A stretch of DNA of 27,834 bases from an uncultured Oscillospiraceae bacterium (GTDB lineage Bacteria; Bacillota; Clostridia; Oscillospirales; Acutalibacteraceae): positions 1-27,834 of the forward strand of contig CABUCT010000003.1 of the NCBI GenBank assembly GCA_902490145.1, in the 5' to 3' direction. The notes under the pieces are model-generated. The model had not been told where the DNA came from. It was given only the letters and a program-made list of their open reading frames with translations, and did not search any database. The position numbers and the translations under genes were made by a program. Shown one piece after another: positions 8,910 through 18,197 of this stretch. Each line of letters begins with the position of its first letter. Positions within the stretch are counted from its first letter, which is position 1.

Positions 8910-8938
8910 AGGATATCACAAAATCACAATTTTTTCAA
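8910..8938 (-). promoter_or_regulatory. Predicted promoter of the DtxR-family gene
   Basis: On the minus strand, TTGAAA (8933-8938) and TATCCT (8910-8915) are separated by 17 bp, in the 111-bp gap between fhs and the regulator. The -35 is good and the -10 is weak. Confidence 0.4.
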
Positions 8939-8986
8939 TTATATCATCAAAGATTTCTCATATTTTTAATAACATACTCTATTTGT

Positions 8987-10663
8987 TTAGAAAAGTCCGC
9001 TTATTTTACCGTTTTCATCCACGTCAATATTCTCTGCCGCCGGTTTTTTGGGAAGACCGGGCATAGTAAGAATATCACCCGTAAGTACAACCAAGAAGCC
9101 TGCACCGGCAGATACCTTTACATTTTTAACCGTTACCTCGAAGCCTTCGGGAGCACCAAGCTTTGTTGGATCATCCGAAAAGCTGTACTGAGTTTTGGAA
9201 ATGCAAACAGGTAAATTATCAAATCCCAAAGCAGAAAGAGACTCGATCTGTTTTTTGGCAGCCGGAGTCAAAATTATTCCGTTTCCGCCGTAAACTTTTT
9301 TGACCACAGCTTCGATTTTTTGCTCAATAGAGAGATTCAAATCATAAGAGAAAGTGAAATCTCCCTTTTCCTCTTCGCAAAGTCTTACTACTTCATGAGC
9401 TAAACTTTCTCCGCCCTTTCCGCCTTCAGCCCAAACGGTAGAAAGAACGGTATTAACACCAAGCTCTTTGCACTTTTTAATAATAAAGTCAATTTCATTA
9501 TCAGTGTCAGTCGGGAAACGGTTTACCGCCACTACACAAGGCAGTTTATAAATATTTTTAATGTTTGATACATGGCGAAGAAGATTCGGTATTCCCTTTT
9601 CGAGTGCATTAATATCCTCTTTTGCAAGTTCAGTCTTTGAAAGACCCCCGTGCATCTTAAGTGCTCTCACGGTTGCCACAATTACCACTGCGTCGGGAGT
9701 CAGTCCTGCCATGCGACACTTGATATCCAAAAACTTCTCTGCTCCGAGATCTGCTCCGAATCCGGCCTCAGTAATTGTGTATTCACCCATTTTAAGTGCA
9801 AGCTTTGTTGCAGTAACCGAATTACATCCGTGTGCAATATTAGCGAAAGGTCCGCCGTGAACAAATGCAGGTGTTCCCTCAAGCGTCTGTACTAAGTTTG
9901 GCTTCAAAGCATCTTTAAGCAATGCAGTCATAGCCCCCGCAGCTTTGAGCTGACCGCAGGTTACTGGCTTATCATCATATGTATAACCCACTATTATTTT
10001 TGAAAGACGTTCTTTTAAATCAGAAATAGAGTTTGAAAGGCAAAGAACCGCCATGATCTCACTCGCAACCGTAATATCAAATCCGTCTTCACGCGGAGTT
10101 CCGTTGGCCTTTCCGCCCATGCCGTCAACAATAAAACGAAGCTGACGATCATTCATATCAACACAGCGTTTCCATGTGATTTTTCTCACATCAATTCCTA
10201 ATGTATTTCCCTGCTGAATATGGTTATCAAGCATAGCAGCTAACAAATTATTCGCCGCACCGATTGCGTGAAAATCTCCCGTGAAATGAAGATTTATATC
10301 TTCCATTGGTACAACCTGGGCGTATCCTCCGCCCGCGGCACCGCCCTTAACACCGAAAACCGGTCCAAGCGACGGCTCACGAAGAGCAACAGTAACCTTT
10401 TTCCCTATCCTTTTCAGACCATCGGCAAGACCAATAGTCGTGGTTGTTTTTCCTTCTCCGGCAGGAGTTGGAGTAATTGCAGTTACAAGCACCAATTTGC
10501 CGTTTTTGCGATTTTCCTCATTCAAAAGCGACAAATCAATTTTTGCCTTGTATTTACCGTACTGTTCTATATATTTCTCATCCAGATCTATGGATTTTGC
10601 AATTTCAGTAATCGGTTTCATTTTGCATGACTGTGCTATTTCAATATCAGTTTTATATTCCAT
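8987..10663 (-). CDS. fhs: Formate-tetrahydrofolate ligase
   Basis: It makes 10-formyl-THF from formate, THF and ATP in the cytoplasm, feeding purine synthesis and the methyl branch of one-carbon metabolism. The 558-residue length is typical of the monofunctional bacterial enzyme. The P-loop TPTPAGEGKTTT lies at residues 64-75. The conserved EPSLGPVFGVKGGAAGGGYAQ stretch follows at about residues 95-115, and the C-terminal part is also typical. An AGGAGA ribosome-binding site and a strong promoter precede it. The neighbours pyrG and the metalloregulator are separated from it by terminator and promoter signals, so it is probably monocistronic. Confidence 0.98.
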   Translation of the reverse strand: MEYKTDIEIAQSCKMKPITEIAKSIDLDEKYIEQYGKYKAKIDLSLLNEENRKNGKLVLVTAITPTPAGEGKTTTTIGLADGLKRIGKKVTVALREPSLGPVFGVKGGAAGGGYAQVVPMEDINLHFTGDFHAIGAANNLLAAMLDNHIQQGNTLGIDVRKITWKRCVDMNDRQLRFIVDGMGGKANGTPREDGFDITVASEIMAVLCLSNSISDLKERLSKIIVGYTYDDKPVTCGQLKAAGAMTALLKDALKPNLVQTLEGTPAFVHGGPFANIAHGCNSVTATKLALKMGEYTITEAGFGADLGAEKFLDIKCRMAGLTPDAVVIVATVRALKMHGGLSKTELAKEDINALEKGIPNLLRHVSNIKNIYKLPCVVAVNRFPTDTDNEIDFIIKKCKELGVNTVLSTVWAEGGKGGESLAHEVVRLCEEEKGDFTFSYDLNLSIEQKIEAVVKKVYGGNGIILTPAAKKQIESLSALGFDNLPVCISKTQYSFSDDPTKLGAPEGFEVTVKNVKVSAGAGFLVVLTGDILTMPGLPKKPAAENIDVDENGKISGLF

Positions 10664-10712
10664 TATTATTTCTCCTAAGCCAGTATAGTAAATTGATATC
10701 TTAATATTTTAC

Positions 10713-10741
10713 ATTATAATCGACCGAAACATTTTTGTAAA
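10713..10741 (-). promoter_or_regulatory. Strong predicted promoter of fhs
   Basis: On the minus strand, TTTACA (10736-10741), a 17-bp spacer and a perfect TATAAT (10713-10718) place the start site about 55 bp before the fhs ATG. Confidence 0.8.
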
Positions 10742-10823
10742 GCATATCTTTTTTCTCTACAATTAATCATTAAACTTAACTAAAAAGAAAGTATTTAAAT
10801 ATAAAATTTTAAACCTCTATATC

Positions 10824-10857
10824 AAAAAAATCGTCCGAAGAATATCTCCTCCGGACG
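10824..10857 (-). terminator. Terminator of pyrG
   Basis: On the minus strand a 10-bp GC-rich stem with two G-U pairs (arms 10848-10857 and 10832-10841), extendable by one A-T pair, closes a tiny loop. It is followed by a run of seven T (10830-10824). Confidence 0.9.
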
Positions 10858-10885
10858 GCTATATAACCATAACAAAATAATTTTA

Positions 10886-12490
10886 TTATTTATCTTTTCT
10901 GTCAAGTGAACTTTTAACAAGACCCATAAACAACGGATGAGGACGGTTAGGACGGGATTTAAATTCAGGGTGGAACTGTACTCCGACATAAAAATCATTA
11001 TTTGGAATCTCAACCGTTTCCACAATATACCCGTCAGGAGATGTTCCGCTTATTACAAGACCTGCTTGTAAAAGCTTCTGCCTGTAATCATTGTTAAACT
11101 CATAACGATGACGATGGCGTTCGGAAATAAGCTCAGTTCCATAGCATTTATACATAACCGTATTGGGAACAATCTTACAGGGATATGCACCGAGTCTCAG
11201 TGTTCCGCCTTTTGCAACGTTATCACTCTGATCTGGCAGAAAGTCGATAACCTTATGATCACTTTTATCATCAAATTCCCCTGAATTTGCATCTTCAAAT
11301 CCGCATACGTGACGGGCAAATTCTATTACCGCGATCTGCATACCAAGACAAATCCCAAGATAAGGCAAATTATTCTCTCTGCAATATTTTGCAGTAATAA
11401 TTTTCCCCTCAATTCCGCGATTTCCAAATCCGCCCGGAACAACAACTCCGTCACAATCCGACAACACTTCAGTTACATTTTCATCTGTAATTATTTCAGA
11501 ATCTATCCACTTAATATCTATCTTTGCACCATATTTATACCCCGCATGACGCAGTGCTTCAGCTACCGACAGATATGCGTCGTGAAGCTGAACATATTTT
11601 CCTACAAGTCCGATTGTGACCGACTTGTGAATAGCCTTTATATGTTCACACATAGTGATCCATTCGGTAAGTTCAGGAGCTTTTGTCCAAAGTCCGAGTT
11701 CGCGGCAAACAATAAGAGAAAAATTGTTTTCTTCAAGCATAAGCGGTGCTTCATAAAGTACCGGTACGGTTTGGTTTTCAATAACACAGTCTTCTTTTAC
11801 ATTGCAGAACAGAGCGATTTTTTTGAATATAGTCTCTTCCAAAGGTTTATCACATCGAAGAACAATAATATTGGGGGCGATTCCCATTCCCTGAAGTTCT
11901 TTGACCGAATGTTGAGTTGGTTTGGTCTTGTGTTCATCAGACCCGCTCAGGAAAGGCACAAGAGTAACATGAATATAAAGAGAATTTTCTCTTCCAACCT
12001 CAAGACCCACCTGTCGAATAGCCTCAAGAAATGGCTGACTTTCAATATCTCCCGTAGTACCGCCGATTTCGGTAATAACCACATCGGCATCAGTCTTTTT
12101 GCCCACGCTGTATATGAATTCTTTTATCTCGTTTGTTATATGAGGAATGACCTGCACGGTAGAGCCAAGATACTCTCCTCTACGTTCCTTATTAAGAACA
12201 TTCCAATAAACCTTTCCGGTGGTAAGATTAGAAAACTTGTTTAAATCCTCATCAATAAAACGCTCATAATGTCCAAGATCAAGGTCAGTCTCGGCTCCGT
12301 CCTCAGTAACATAAACCTCGCCATGCTGATACGGACTCATGGTTCCCGGATCAACATTTATATACGGGTCAAGCTTTTGAGCTGCAACTTTTAATCCCCT
12401 TGCTTTAAGCAATCTTCCCAGTGACGCTGCCGTAATTCCTTTTCCAAGCCCTGAAACAACTCCTCCGGTTACAAAAATATATTTTGTCAT
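10886..12490 (-). CDS. pyrG: CTP synthase (glutamine-hydrolysing)
   Basis: It converts UTP, ATP and glutamine to CTP in the cytoplasm. The 534-residue product has the N-terminal synthetase domain (GGVVSGLGKG at 9-18, carrying the P-loop Lys) and a C-terminal class I glutamine amidotransferase domain. Its nucleophile is Cys381 in LGICLGMQ, with His507 and Glu509 completing the triad in FHPEF. An AAGGAGAGG ribosome-binding site precedes the ATG. It follows asnB on the same strand by 97 bp across an imperfect terminator, so partial cotranscription is possible. I see no clear separate promoter in that gap. Confidence 0.98.
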   Translation of the reverse strand: MTKYIFVTGGVVSGLGKGITAASLGRLLKARGLKVAAQKLDPYINVDPGTMSPYQHGEVYVTEDGAETDLDLGHYERFIDEDLNKFSNLTTGKVYWNVLNKERRGEYLGSTVQVIPHITNEIKEFIYSVGKKTDADVVITEIGGTTGDIESQPFLEAIRQVGLEVGRENSLYIHVTLVPFLSGSDEHKTKPTQHSVKELQGMGIAPNIIVLRCDKPLEETIFKKIALFCNVKEDCVIENQTVPVLYEAPLMLEENNFSLIVCRELGLWTKAPELTEWITMCEHIKAIHKSVTIGLVGKYVQLHDAYLSVAEALRHAGYKYGAKIDIKWIDSEIITDENVTEVLSDCDGVVVPGGFGNRGIEGKIITAKYCRENNLPYLGICLGMQIAVIEFARHVCGFEDANSGEFDDKSDHKVIDFLPDQSDNVAKGGTLRLGAYPCKIVPNTVMYKCYGTELISERHRHRYEFNNDYRQKLLQAGLVISGTSPDGYIVETVEIPNNDFYVGVQFHPEFKSRPNRPHPLFMGLVKSSLDRKDK

Positions 12491-12514
12491 TGAAACCTCT
12501 CCTTATTTATAAAC

Positions 12515-12561
12515 GCAAAAATCTTTCGGAGGCAATCTTTAAAAACTACCGCCGAAGGATT
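12515..12561 (-). terminator. Imperfect terminator between asnB and pyrG
   Basis: On the minus strand a 15-base inverted repeat with two mismatches (arms 12547-12561 and 12520-12534, core CCTTCGGCGG) is followed by ATTTTTGCG. It lies 26 bp after the asnB stop codon. The mismatches and short T tract suggest incomplete termination, which fits the absence of a clear pyrG promoter. Confidence 0.65.
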
Positions 12562-12587
12562 TATGAGTATTGAAATATAAGCTAAAT

Positions 12588-14171
12588 TTATTTTCCGCTT
12601 TCGCCATAGTTTGAAAGCACTCGGGCAGACGGATCGTTTACATTACAGCCTTCCCATTCCTTATTCGGCATCCAGAAATCTATAATCATCTTTCCCTGAT
12701 GCGGATAATATTTTTCGAATATTTCTCGATAAAGCAGCGACTCCTTTGTAAAAGGCTTTGCGTGGGTGTATTTTTCACACTTCTCTGCATAGTCTTTATC
12801 GCTGTAAAGCTTTTCGGCATAGTCTTTCAAGTACCATACCATTGAATGACCCACTGCATCACTGAAAGCTGCCTTTTCTCTCCACAAAATGTTTTCGGGA
12901 AGAATATCATCTTCAGCAAAAGCTTTTCTTAAAAGATACTTACCTTTTCCGTAAGTGTTAAGTTTCATTTCGGGATCAATGCTCATAACATATGAAGCAA
13001 AATCAAGATCCCCGAACGGCACCCTGGCCTCTAATGAATGTACCGAAATACATCTGTCAGCACGAAGGACATCATACATATAAAGTTCGCGGACTCTTTT
13101 CTCGGCCTCACGCTGGAATTCTTCGGCAGAAGGGGCAAAATCAGTATACTTATAACCAAACAGTTCGTCGGATATCTCGCCCGTGAGCAGCACCTTTATA
13201 TCTGTGTGTTCATGGATATATTTACACACAAGATACATTCCTACTCCAGCTCTTATGGTTGTTATATCAAACGTACCTTCGGCAGCAATTACATCCTCCA
13301 AAGCGGAGATTACATCATCTTTTGAAATTATTACCTCTGTATGCTCCGAACCAATAAAATCAGCAACTTCTCTCGCATATTTAAGATCAATTGCATCTTC
13401 ACTCATACCTATTGCAAAAGTCCTTATCGGTTTCTCAGACTTCTTTGCGGCAATTGCACACACAAGGGATGAATCAAGTCCTCCGCTTAATAAATAACCT
13501 ATCGGTGCATCGGAGTCAAGACGTTTTTCTATTCCGCTTACCAATTTATTATGTATCTTTTTACACACCGAGTCAATATCATCTTTACAAATATTTTCAA
13601 CTTGACTTATATCTCTGTAACAGACAAATTTGCCGTCCTTATAATAATGTCCGGGAGGAAAAGCAAGGATATCGTTACACAAACCCACAAGGTTTTTAGC
13701 TTCACTTGCAAATGCTATCCCGTTATCTTTTGTATATCCGTAAAATAACGGACGAATACCTATCGGATCCCTTGCTGCTATAAAGCTTTTTGTCTCTGCT
13801 TCATAGATTATCATAGCAAACTCGGCATCAAGCTTTTCAAACATATCCGTACCGTATTTTTCATACAAAGGAAGAATTATCTCACAGTCGGAGTCACCTT
13901 TAAAGGTGACTCCTTCCTCAGTAAGAATTTTCTTAACCTTTCGGAAACCGTAAAGCTCGCCGTTGCATACAACAAAGTTATGGTTTCGTTCAAATGGCTG
14001 CATACCGTTTTGATCAAGACCCATTATAGAAAGACGCGAAAATCCAAGCAATGCATTAGGCAAAGAAACTATGCTCATAGCATCCGGACCTCTTGATAAA
14101 GTTTTTTCAAAGTACACTTTAAATTCAGGCTGCGATATACCGCTTCCCAAAACACCCATTATTGAACACAT
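12588..14171 (-). CDS. asnB: Asparagine synthetase B (glutamine-hydrolysing)
   Basis: It makes asparagine from aspartate, glutamine and ATP. The 527-residue product begins Met-Cys, so Cys2 becomes the class II amidotransferase nucleophile after Met removal. RLSIMGL, the NGELYGF loop and SDCEIIL mark the glutaminase domain (about 1-190). The synthetase domain carries the ATP-pyrophosphatase loop SGGLDSS at 229-235. It is the third gene of the GSIII operon, 24 bp after the ammonium transporter gene, with a TAGGAG ribosome-binding site. Its place puts a glutamine-consuming step under the same nitrogen control as glutamine synthesis. Confidence 0.96.
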   Translation of the reverse strand: MCSIMGVLGSGISQPEFKVYFEKTLSRGPDAMSIVSLPNALLGFSRLSIMGLDQNGMQPFERNHNFVVCNGELYGFRKVKKILTEEGVTFKGDSDCEIILPLYEKYGTDMFEKLDAEFAMIIYEAETKSFIAARDPIGIRPLFYGYTKDNGIAFASEAKNLVGLCNDILAFPPGHYYKDGKFVCYRDISQVENICKDDIDSVCKKIHNKLVSGIEKRLDSDAPIGYLLSGGLDSSLVCAIAAKKSEKPIRTFAIGMSEDAIDLKYAREVADFIGSEHTEVIISKDDVISALEDVIAAEGTFDITTIRAGVGMYLVCKYIHEHTDIKVLLTGEISDELFGYKYTDFAPSAEEFQREAEKRVRELYMYDVLRADRCISVHSLEARVPFGDLDFASYVMSIDPEMKLNTYGKGKYLLRKAFAEDDILPENILWREKAAFSDAVGHSMVWYLKDYAEKLYSDKDYAEKCEKYTHAKPFTKESLLYREIFEKYYPHQGKMIIDFWMPNKEWEGCNVNDPSARVLSNYGESGK

Positions 14172-14195
14172 AAACCCTAACTCCTAATTTAAATT

Positions 14196-15926
14196 TTATT
14201 CAACGTCTTGAAGAGCGTCAAACCCCTCTTCACCGGTACGAACTTTAACAACGTTTTCCACGTCATATACAAAAATCTTTCCGTCTCCGATATGACCGGT
14301 ATAAAGTGCCTTCTTGGCAGTTTCGATGACAGCTCTTACAGGAATTTTGCTGACCACTATATCAACCTGAACCTTTGGCAAGAGATTTGTCTCGATCGGA
14401 ACACCTCTGTAATATTCGGGCTTACCTTTCTGAACACCGCAGCCCATTACGTGAGACACAGTCATTCCGGTGATTCCAAGCTTGCTCATAGCATTCTTAA
14501 GTGCATCAAATTTTGCTTCCTTGCAGATAATTTCAACCTTTGTAATCTTAGGTGTATTCTCATCTTCAAATACAGGCATTTTTTTAACTTCAATCGCCTC
14601 TGCCTCAGGAACATCTCCGATAGTTGCAACAATATCATCAGCATTTGTATAAGAAGAATATTTATCAACGGCCGGAACAAAATCAGGATATGCACTGGGC
14701 AAGCCGTGTTCGACAATATCAAGTCCCATAATTTCTTCTTCAGCAGTTGTGCGAAGACCGTGTAACTTTTTAATGATTAAGAAAACTATAGTCATTACAA
14801 TAGCTGAATAAACACCTACTGACAAAACGCCGATTGCCTGAAGTCCAAGTTGCTTAAATGAACCGGTATAGAAAAGTCCTTCAAGTCCCGCAGGAGCATC
14901 CGGATTTGCCAAAAGACCTACCGCTATAGTACCCCAAATACCGTTTGCACAGTGAACACCGACAGCACCAACCGGATCGTCAATGTGAAGCTTTAAGTCG
15001 AGAAGTTCAACAACTACCACAACCAAAATTCCTGACACAATACCGACAATTGAAGCCCCTATAGCATCAAATGAATCACAGCCTGCGGTAACACCTACAA
15101 GACCTGCGAGTGACGCATTAAGACACATTGAAACATCAGGCTTTCCGTTTTTAACCCAAGTGTAAATCATGGTGGTTACTGTCGCCACTGCCGGAGCGAT
15201 TGTGGTTGTTAAGAAAATTGATGCAAGTTCAGAAGCAGAAGTGGCGGCGGCACCGTTAAATCCGTACCAACCGAGCCACAGAATAAATACGCCGAGAGCT
15301 CCGATAGTGATAGAATGTCCGGGAATCGCATTTACTTTAACAACCTTGCCGGAAGCATCTTTTACATACTTACCGATACGCGGTCCGAGGAAAATTGCTC
15401 CCACAAGAGCAGCTATACCTCCAACCATATGTATTGCACAAGAACCTGCATAATCGTGGAATCCAATTTGAGATAACCATCCACCTCCCCAAATCCAGTG
15501 TGCTTCGATCGGATATACAAAAAGTGAAATTACTGCGGAATAAATGCAATATGCTGAGAACTTTGTACGCTCGGCCATTGCACCCGAAACGATTGTTGCT
15601 GCTGTGGCACAAAATATAAGGTTGAACACAAATGTGGAGGCTCCAGTAAAACTTCCGTCTGCGGGACTTGCAATGAAGCTTTTAAAATTGTTCCACATAT
15701 CCATATTCGGCAGACCGACAAGCCCGAACAGAGTGTCTTCACCCATCATAAGCGTGTATCCAAGCAGTGAAAATACTACTGTTCCGATACAAAAGTCCAT
15801 AAGGTTTTTCATTATAATGTTTCCTGCGTTTTTTGCTCTGGTAAAACCGGCTTCTACCATTGCAAAACCCGCCTGCATCCAGAAAACCAATGCAGCTCCA
15901 ATCAAAAACCAAAATTCGATCGTCAT
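14196..15926 (-). CDS. amt: Ammonium transporter fused to a PII (GlnK-like) domain
   Basis: A 576-residue fusion. Residues 1-390 form an Amt/Rh-type channel with about 11 membrane segments and the pore twin histidines His166 (AIHMVGG) and His325 (GVHCANG). An acidic linker (about 400-458) leads to a complete PII domain (about 461-576) with the T-loop at about 497-517, GDGKIF at 547-552 and the RTGEEG ATP-binding turn. At the T-loop position of uridylylated Tyr51 there is Ile511; the Tyr46 position is kept as Tyr506. Covalent uridylylation at the usual site is therefore excluded, and ATP/ADP/2-oxoglutarate sensing in cis is the likely mode. The open frame reaches a TTG at 15944, but the ribosome-binding site AGGGAGAG lies between it and the ATG at 15926, which fixes the start. 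It is 23 bp after glnN. Confidence 0.95.
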   Translation of the reverse strand: MTIEFWFLIGAALVFWMQAGFAMVEAGFTRAKNAGNIIMKNLMDFCIGTVVFSLLGYTLMMGEDTLFGLVGLPNMDMWNNFKSFIASPADGSFTGASTFVFNLIFCATAATIVSGAMAERTKFSAYCIYSAVISLFVYPIEAHWIWGGGWLSQIGFHDYAGSCAIHMVGGIAALVGAIFLGPRIGKYVKDASGKVVKVNAIPGHSITIGALGVFILWLGWYGFNGAAATSASELASIFLTTTIAPAVATVTTMIYTWVKNGKPDVSMCLNASLAGLVGVTAGCDSFDAIGASIVGIVSGILVVVVVELLDLKLHIDDPVGAVGVHCANGIWGTIAVGLLANPDAPAGLEGLFYTGSFKQLGLQAIGVLSVGVYSAIVMTIVFLIIKKLHGLRTTAEEEIMGLDIVEHGLPSAYPDFVPAVDKYSSYTNADDIVATIGDVPEAEAIEVKKMPVFEDENTPKITKVEIICKEAKFDALKNAMSKLGITGMTVSHVMGCGVQKGKPEYYRGVPIETNLLPKVQVDIVVSKIPVRAVIETAKKALYTGHIGDGKIFVYDVENVVKVRTGEEGFDALQDVE

Positions 15927-15949
15927 TTTAAATCTCTCCCTCAAAAAAT

Positions 15950-18046
15950 TTATCTTACTCCGTAGAGCAGTTCACCATAGGTTGGGAATGGCCAATATTT
16001 CTCTGCAGTAATGACTTCTGCTTCATCAACTGCAACACGAAGCTCGCCCATTTTTGGCAAAATTTCATCACGCACTGCATACGCCTGATTTTCCACATCT
16101 TCAATGGCTCTTTCAGCAGCTAAAGCAGTTTCAAGAGCCTTTGTACGCTCGGAAATCATATCAGTAAGCATGGACAGGCGGCTGATAGTTTCTTTTTCAT
16201 ATCCGAAAGAAACATCCGGCAAAACTTGCTTTTTGACGGCTGCGGTCTTGGCTAAATCGGCAATATAGCTTTCTACCGCGGGAAGAATTTGCTTTCTCGC
16301 CATATCAACCATTGTCATCGCTTCAATATTGACTGTTTTATTGTAATTTTCAAGCATGATCTCACATCTGGATTTAAGTTCTGCTTCAGAGAACACCTTG
16401 TGAGATGTTAACATATCAACGTTTTTCTTATCAAGAGATCTGGGCATGCAGTCAGGCGTTGTACGGAGATTCAGAAGTCCGCGTTTTTCTGTGGCTTCTT
16501 TGATCCATGCATCATCATACCCATTACCATTGAAGATAATTCTCTTATGTTTTTTGATAGTCTTTTGAATAAGAGAATGTAAGGCAGTGTTGAAATCATC
16601 TGCACCTTCAAGTTCATCTGCAAACTGCTTAAGTGATTCGGCAACCGCACTGTTAAGCATAATATTTGTACATGCGATACTGTTCGATGATCCCAGCATA
16701 CGGAATTCAAATTTATTTCCGGTAAACGCAAAAGGCGATGTGCGGTTACGGTCGGTGGTATCGCGTGTGAACTTAGGAAGAACATGTACTCCAAGTTTAA
16801 GCTGAGTCTTTTCAGCTGCATTATAATCCGTATCAGTTTCAATGGCCTTGAGCACATCTGTAAGCTCATCGCCCAAGAAAATTGACACAACCGCAGGAGG
16901 TGCTTCATTTGCACCAAGACGATGGTCATTTCCGGCTGTTGCAACCGACAAACGAAGCAAATCCTGATATTCATCAACAGCCTTGATAACCGCACACAAG
17001 AAGGTTAAAAACTGTGCATTTTCATATGGTGTTTCGCCGGGGGTAAGAAGATTTACTCCGTTATCAGTAGCAATTGACCAGTTGTTATGTTTGCCGGAAC
17101 CATTTACACCTGCAAAAGGCTTTTCATGAAGCAGACATACAAGACCATGCTTTGCAGCAACCTTTTGCATGATCTCCATTGTAAGCTGGTTGTGATCGGT
17201 CGCAATATTAGTGGTAGTATAAATGGGAGCCAGCTCATGCTGTGCAGGAGCGACCTCATTATGCTCGGTTTTTGCTAAAATTCCAAGCTTCCAAAGCTCT
17301 TCATTTAACTCTTCCATATACGCTGCTACTCTGGGCTTTATCGTTCCAAAATAATGGTCATCCAGTTCCTGACCCTTCGGCGGTTTTGCTCCAAACAAAG
17401 TGCGTCCTGTATATATAAGATCTTTTCTTTTGTTATACATCTCACGGTCGACGAGGAAATATTCCTGTTCAGGGCCAACCGAGGTGCGTACATAATGCAC
17501 ATTATCATTACCAAACAAACGAAGAATCCTTAATGCCTGAATATTCAAGGCCTCCATTGAACGAAGCAGAGGAGTTTTCTTATCCAAAGCCTCTCCGCCA
17601 TATGAACAAAACGCTGTCGGAATACACAAGGTTTTCCCTTTTATAAATGCATAAGATGTGGGATCCCAAGCAGTATATCCTCTTGCTTCAAATGTAGCTC
17701 TGAGTCCCCCTGATGGGAATGATGAGGCATCCGGTTCACCCTTTATAAGCTCTTTACCCGAAAACTCCATGATCACACGTCCGTCGGGAGACGGGGATAT
17801 AAAACTGTCATGCTTTTCAGCAGTTATTCCGGTCAATGGCTGAAACCAATGGGTATAATGCGTTGCACCAAGGTCGATAGCCCAATCTTTCATAGCTGCT
17901 GCCACGGCGTTAGCAATGGAAGGATCAAGTTTTTTCCCTTCTTCTATGGTATTTTTCAAAGACTTATACACTTTTTCCGATAAACGGGCCTTCATTACCC
18001 GATCATCAAATACCATACTTCCAAAATAATCCGATACTGTTTTCAT
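15950..18046 (-). CDS. glnN: Glutamine synthetase type III
   Basis: It makes glutamine from glutamate, ammonia and ATP. At 698 residues it has the length of GSIII rather than GSI (about 440). It has the GSIII-type NGSGKHNNWS motif at about 315-324, GPEQEYFL near 191-198 (metal-binding Glu pair), and the HNEVAPAQHE substrate motif at about 262-271. The open frame runs in phase up to an ATG at 18124, but those 26 codons cover the leader terminator hairpin. I chose the ATG at 18046 because AAGGAAG lies 8 bases before it and the protein then starts like other GSIII enzymes. It is the first gene of the glnN-amt-asnB operon, driven by a strong promoter and a leader attenuator. Confidence 0.97.
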   Translation of the reverse strand: MKTVSDYFGSMVFDDRVMKARLSEKVYKSLKNTIEEGKKLDPSIANAVAAAMKDWAIDLGATHYTHWFQPLTGITAEKHDSFISPSPDGRVIMEFSGKELIKGEPDASSFPSGGLRATFEARGYTAWDPTSYAFIKGKTLCIPTAFCSYGGEALDKKTPLLRSMEALNIQALRILRLFGNDNVHYVRTSVGPEQEYFLVDREMYNKRKDLIYTGRTLFGAKPPKGQELDDHYFGTIKPRVAAYMEELNEELWKLGILAKTEHNEVAPAQHELAPIYTTTNIATDHNQLTMEIMQKVAAKHGLVCLLHEKPFAGVNGSGKHNNWSIATDNGVNLLTPGETPYENAQFLTFLCAVIKAVDEYQDLLRLSVATAGNDHRLGANEAPPAVVSIFLGDELTDVLKAIETDTDYNAAEKTQLKLGVHVLPKFTRDTTDRNRTSPFAFTGNKFEFRMLGSSNSIACTNIMLNSAVAESLKQFADELEGADDFNTALHSLIQKTIKKHKRIIFNGNGYDDAWIKEATEKRGLLNLRTTPDCMPRSLDKKNVDMLTSHKVFSEAELKSRCEIMLENYNKTVNIEAMTMVDMARKQILPAVESYIADLAKTAAVKKQVLPDVSFGYEKETISRLSMLTDMISERTKALETALAAERAIEDVENQAYAVRDEILPKMGELRVAVDEAEVITAEKYWPFPTYGELLYGVR

Positions 18047-18078
18047 TTTAATCTTCCTTTCGGATAAATTTTTATAAA

Positions 18079-18119
18079 ATAAAAAAGACGTCACGGAAAC
18101 TAAGTTCCATGACGCCTTT
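18079..18119 (-). terminator. Leader terminator (attenuator) of the glnN operon
   Basis: Read on the minus strand, a 14- to 15-bp stem with two G-U pairs (arms 18105-18118 and 18085-18098), loop CUUAGU and the tail TTTTTTATTTT forms a strong intrinsic terminator. It lies inside the glnN leader, about 38 bp before the start codon. Its 5' arm includes the AAGGC bases of the hexaloop and the 3' arm of the small upstream hairpin, so the two structures are mutually exclusive. Confidence 0.9.
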
Positions 18120-18124
18120 GTCAT
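18109..18124 (-). promoter_or_regulatory. Antiterminator hairpin with AAAGGC hexaloop, glnN leader
   Basis: On the minus strand, ATGAC, hexaloop AAAGGC (18119-18114) and GTCAT form a 5-bp hairpin that starts about 5 bases after the predicted transcription start. A at loop position 1 and G at position 4 match the consensus of ANTAR-protein RNA targets. Forming this hairpin would block the downstream terminator. The other leader carries the same loop. Confidence 0.65.
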
Positions 18125-18135
18125 TTGTTGCTCGC

Positions 18136-18164
18136 ATTATATCACCTCTGTCTGCCTTTGTCAA
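18136..18164 (-). promoter_or_regulatory. Consensus sigma-A promoter of the glnN operon
   Basis: Perfect TTGACA (18159-18164) and perfect TATAAT (18136-18141) with a 17-bp spacer on the minus strand. A promoter this strong suggests that control is exerted after initiation, at the leader terminator. Confidence 0.92.
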
Positions 18165-18197
18165 GTGATTTTTTGAAAAAATAATTTTGTTTTGTTA

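Noticed and set aside
11309..12244. 311-codon open frame on the plus strand inside pyrG
   Set aside because: It is antisense to a fully conserved CTP synthase. The Phe/Ser/Asn-rich translation is typical of a codon-bias shadow.
12491..12587. Promoter for pyrG (TTGCCT-N18-TATAAA on the minus strand)
   Set aside because: The start site would fall inside the pyrG ribosome-binding site, leaving no usable leader.
15927..15944. TTG start for the ammonium transporter six codons upstream
   Set aside because: Those codons are the ribosome-binding site of the ATG at 15926.
15544..16011. 155-codon plus-strand frame over the amt start and glnN end
   Set aside because: It crosses two real genes on the other strand and has no family resemblance.
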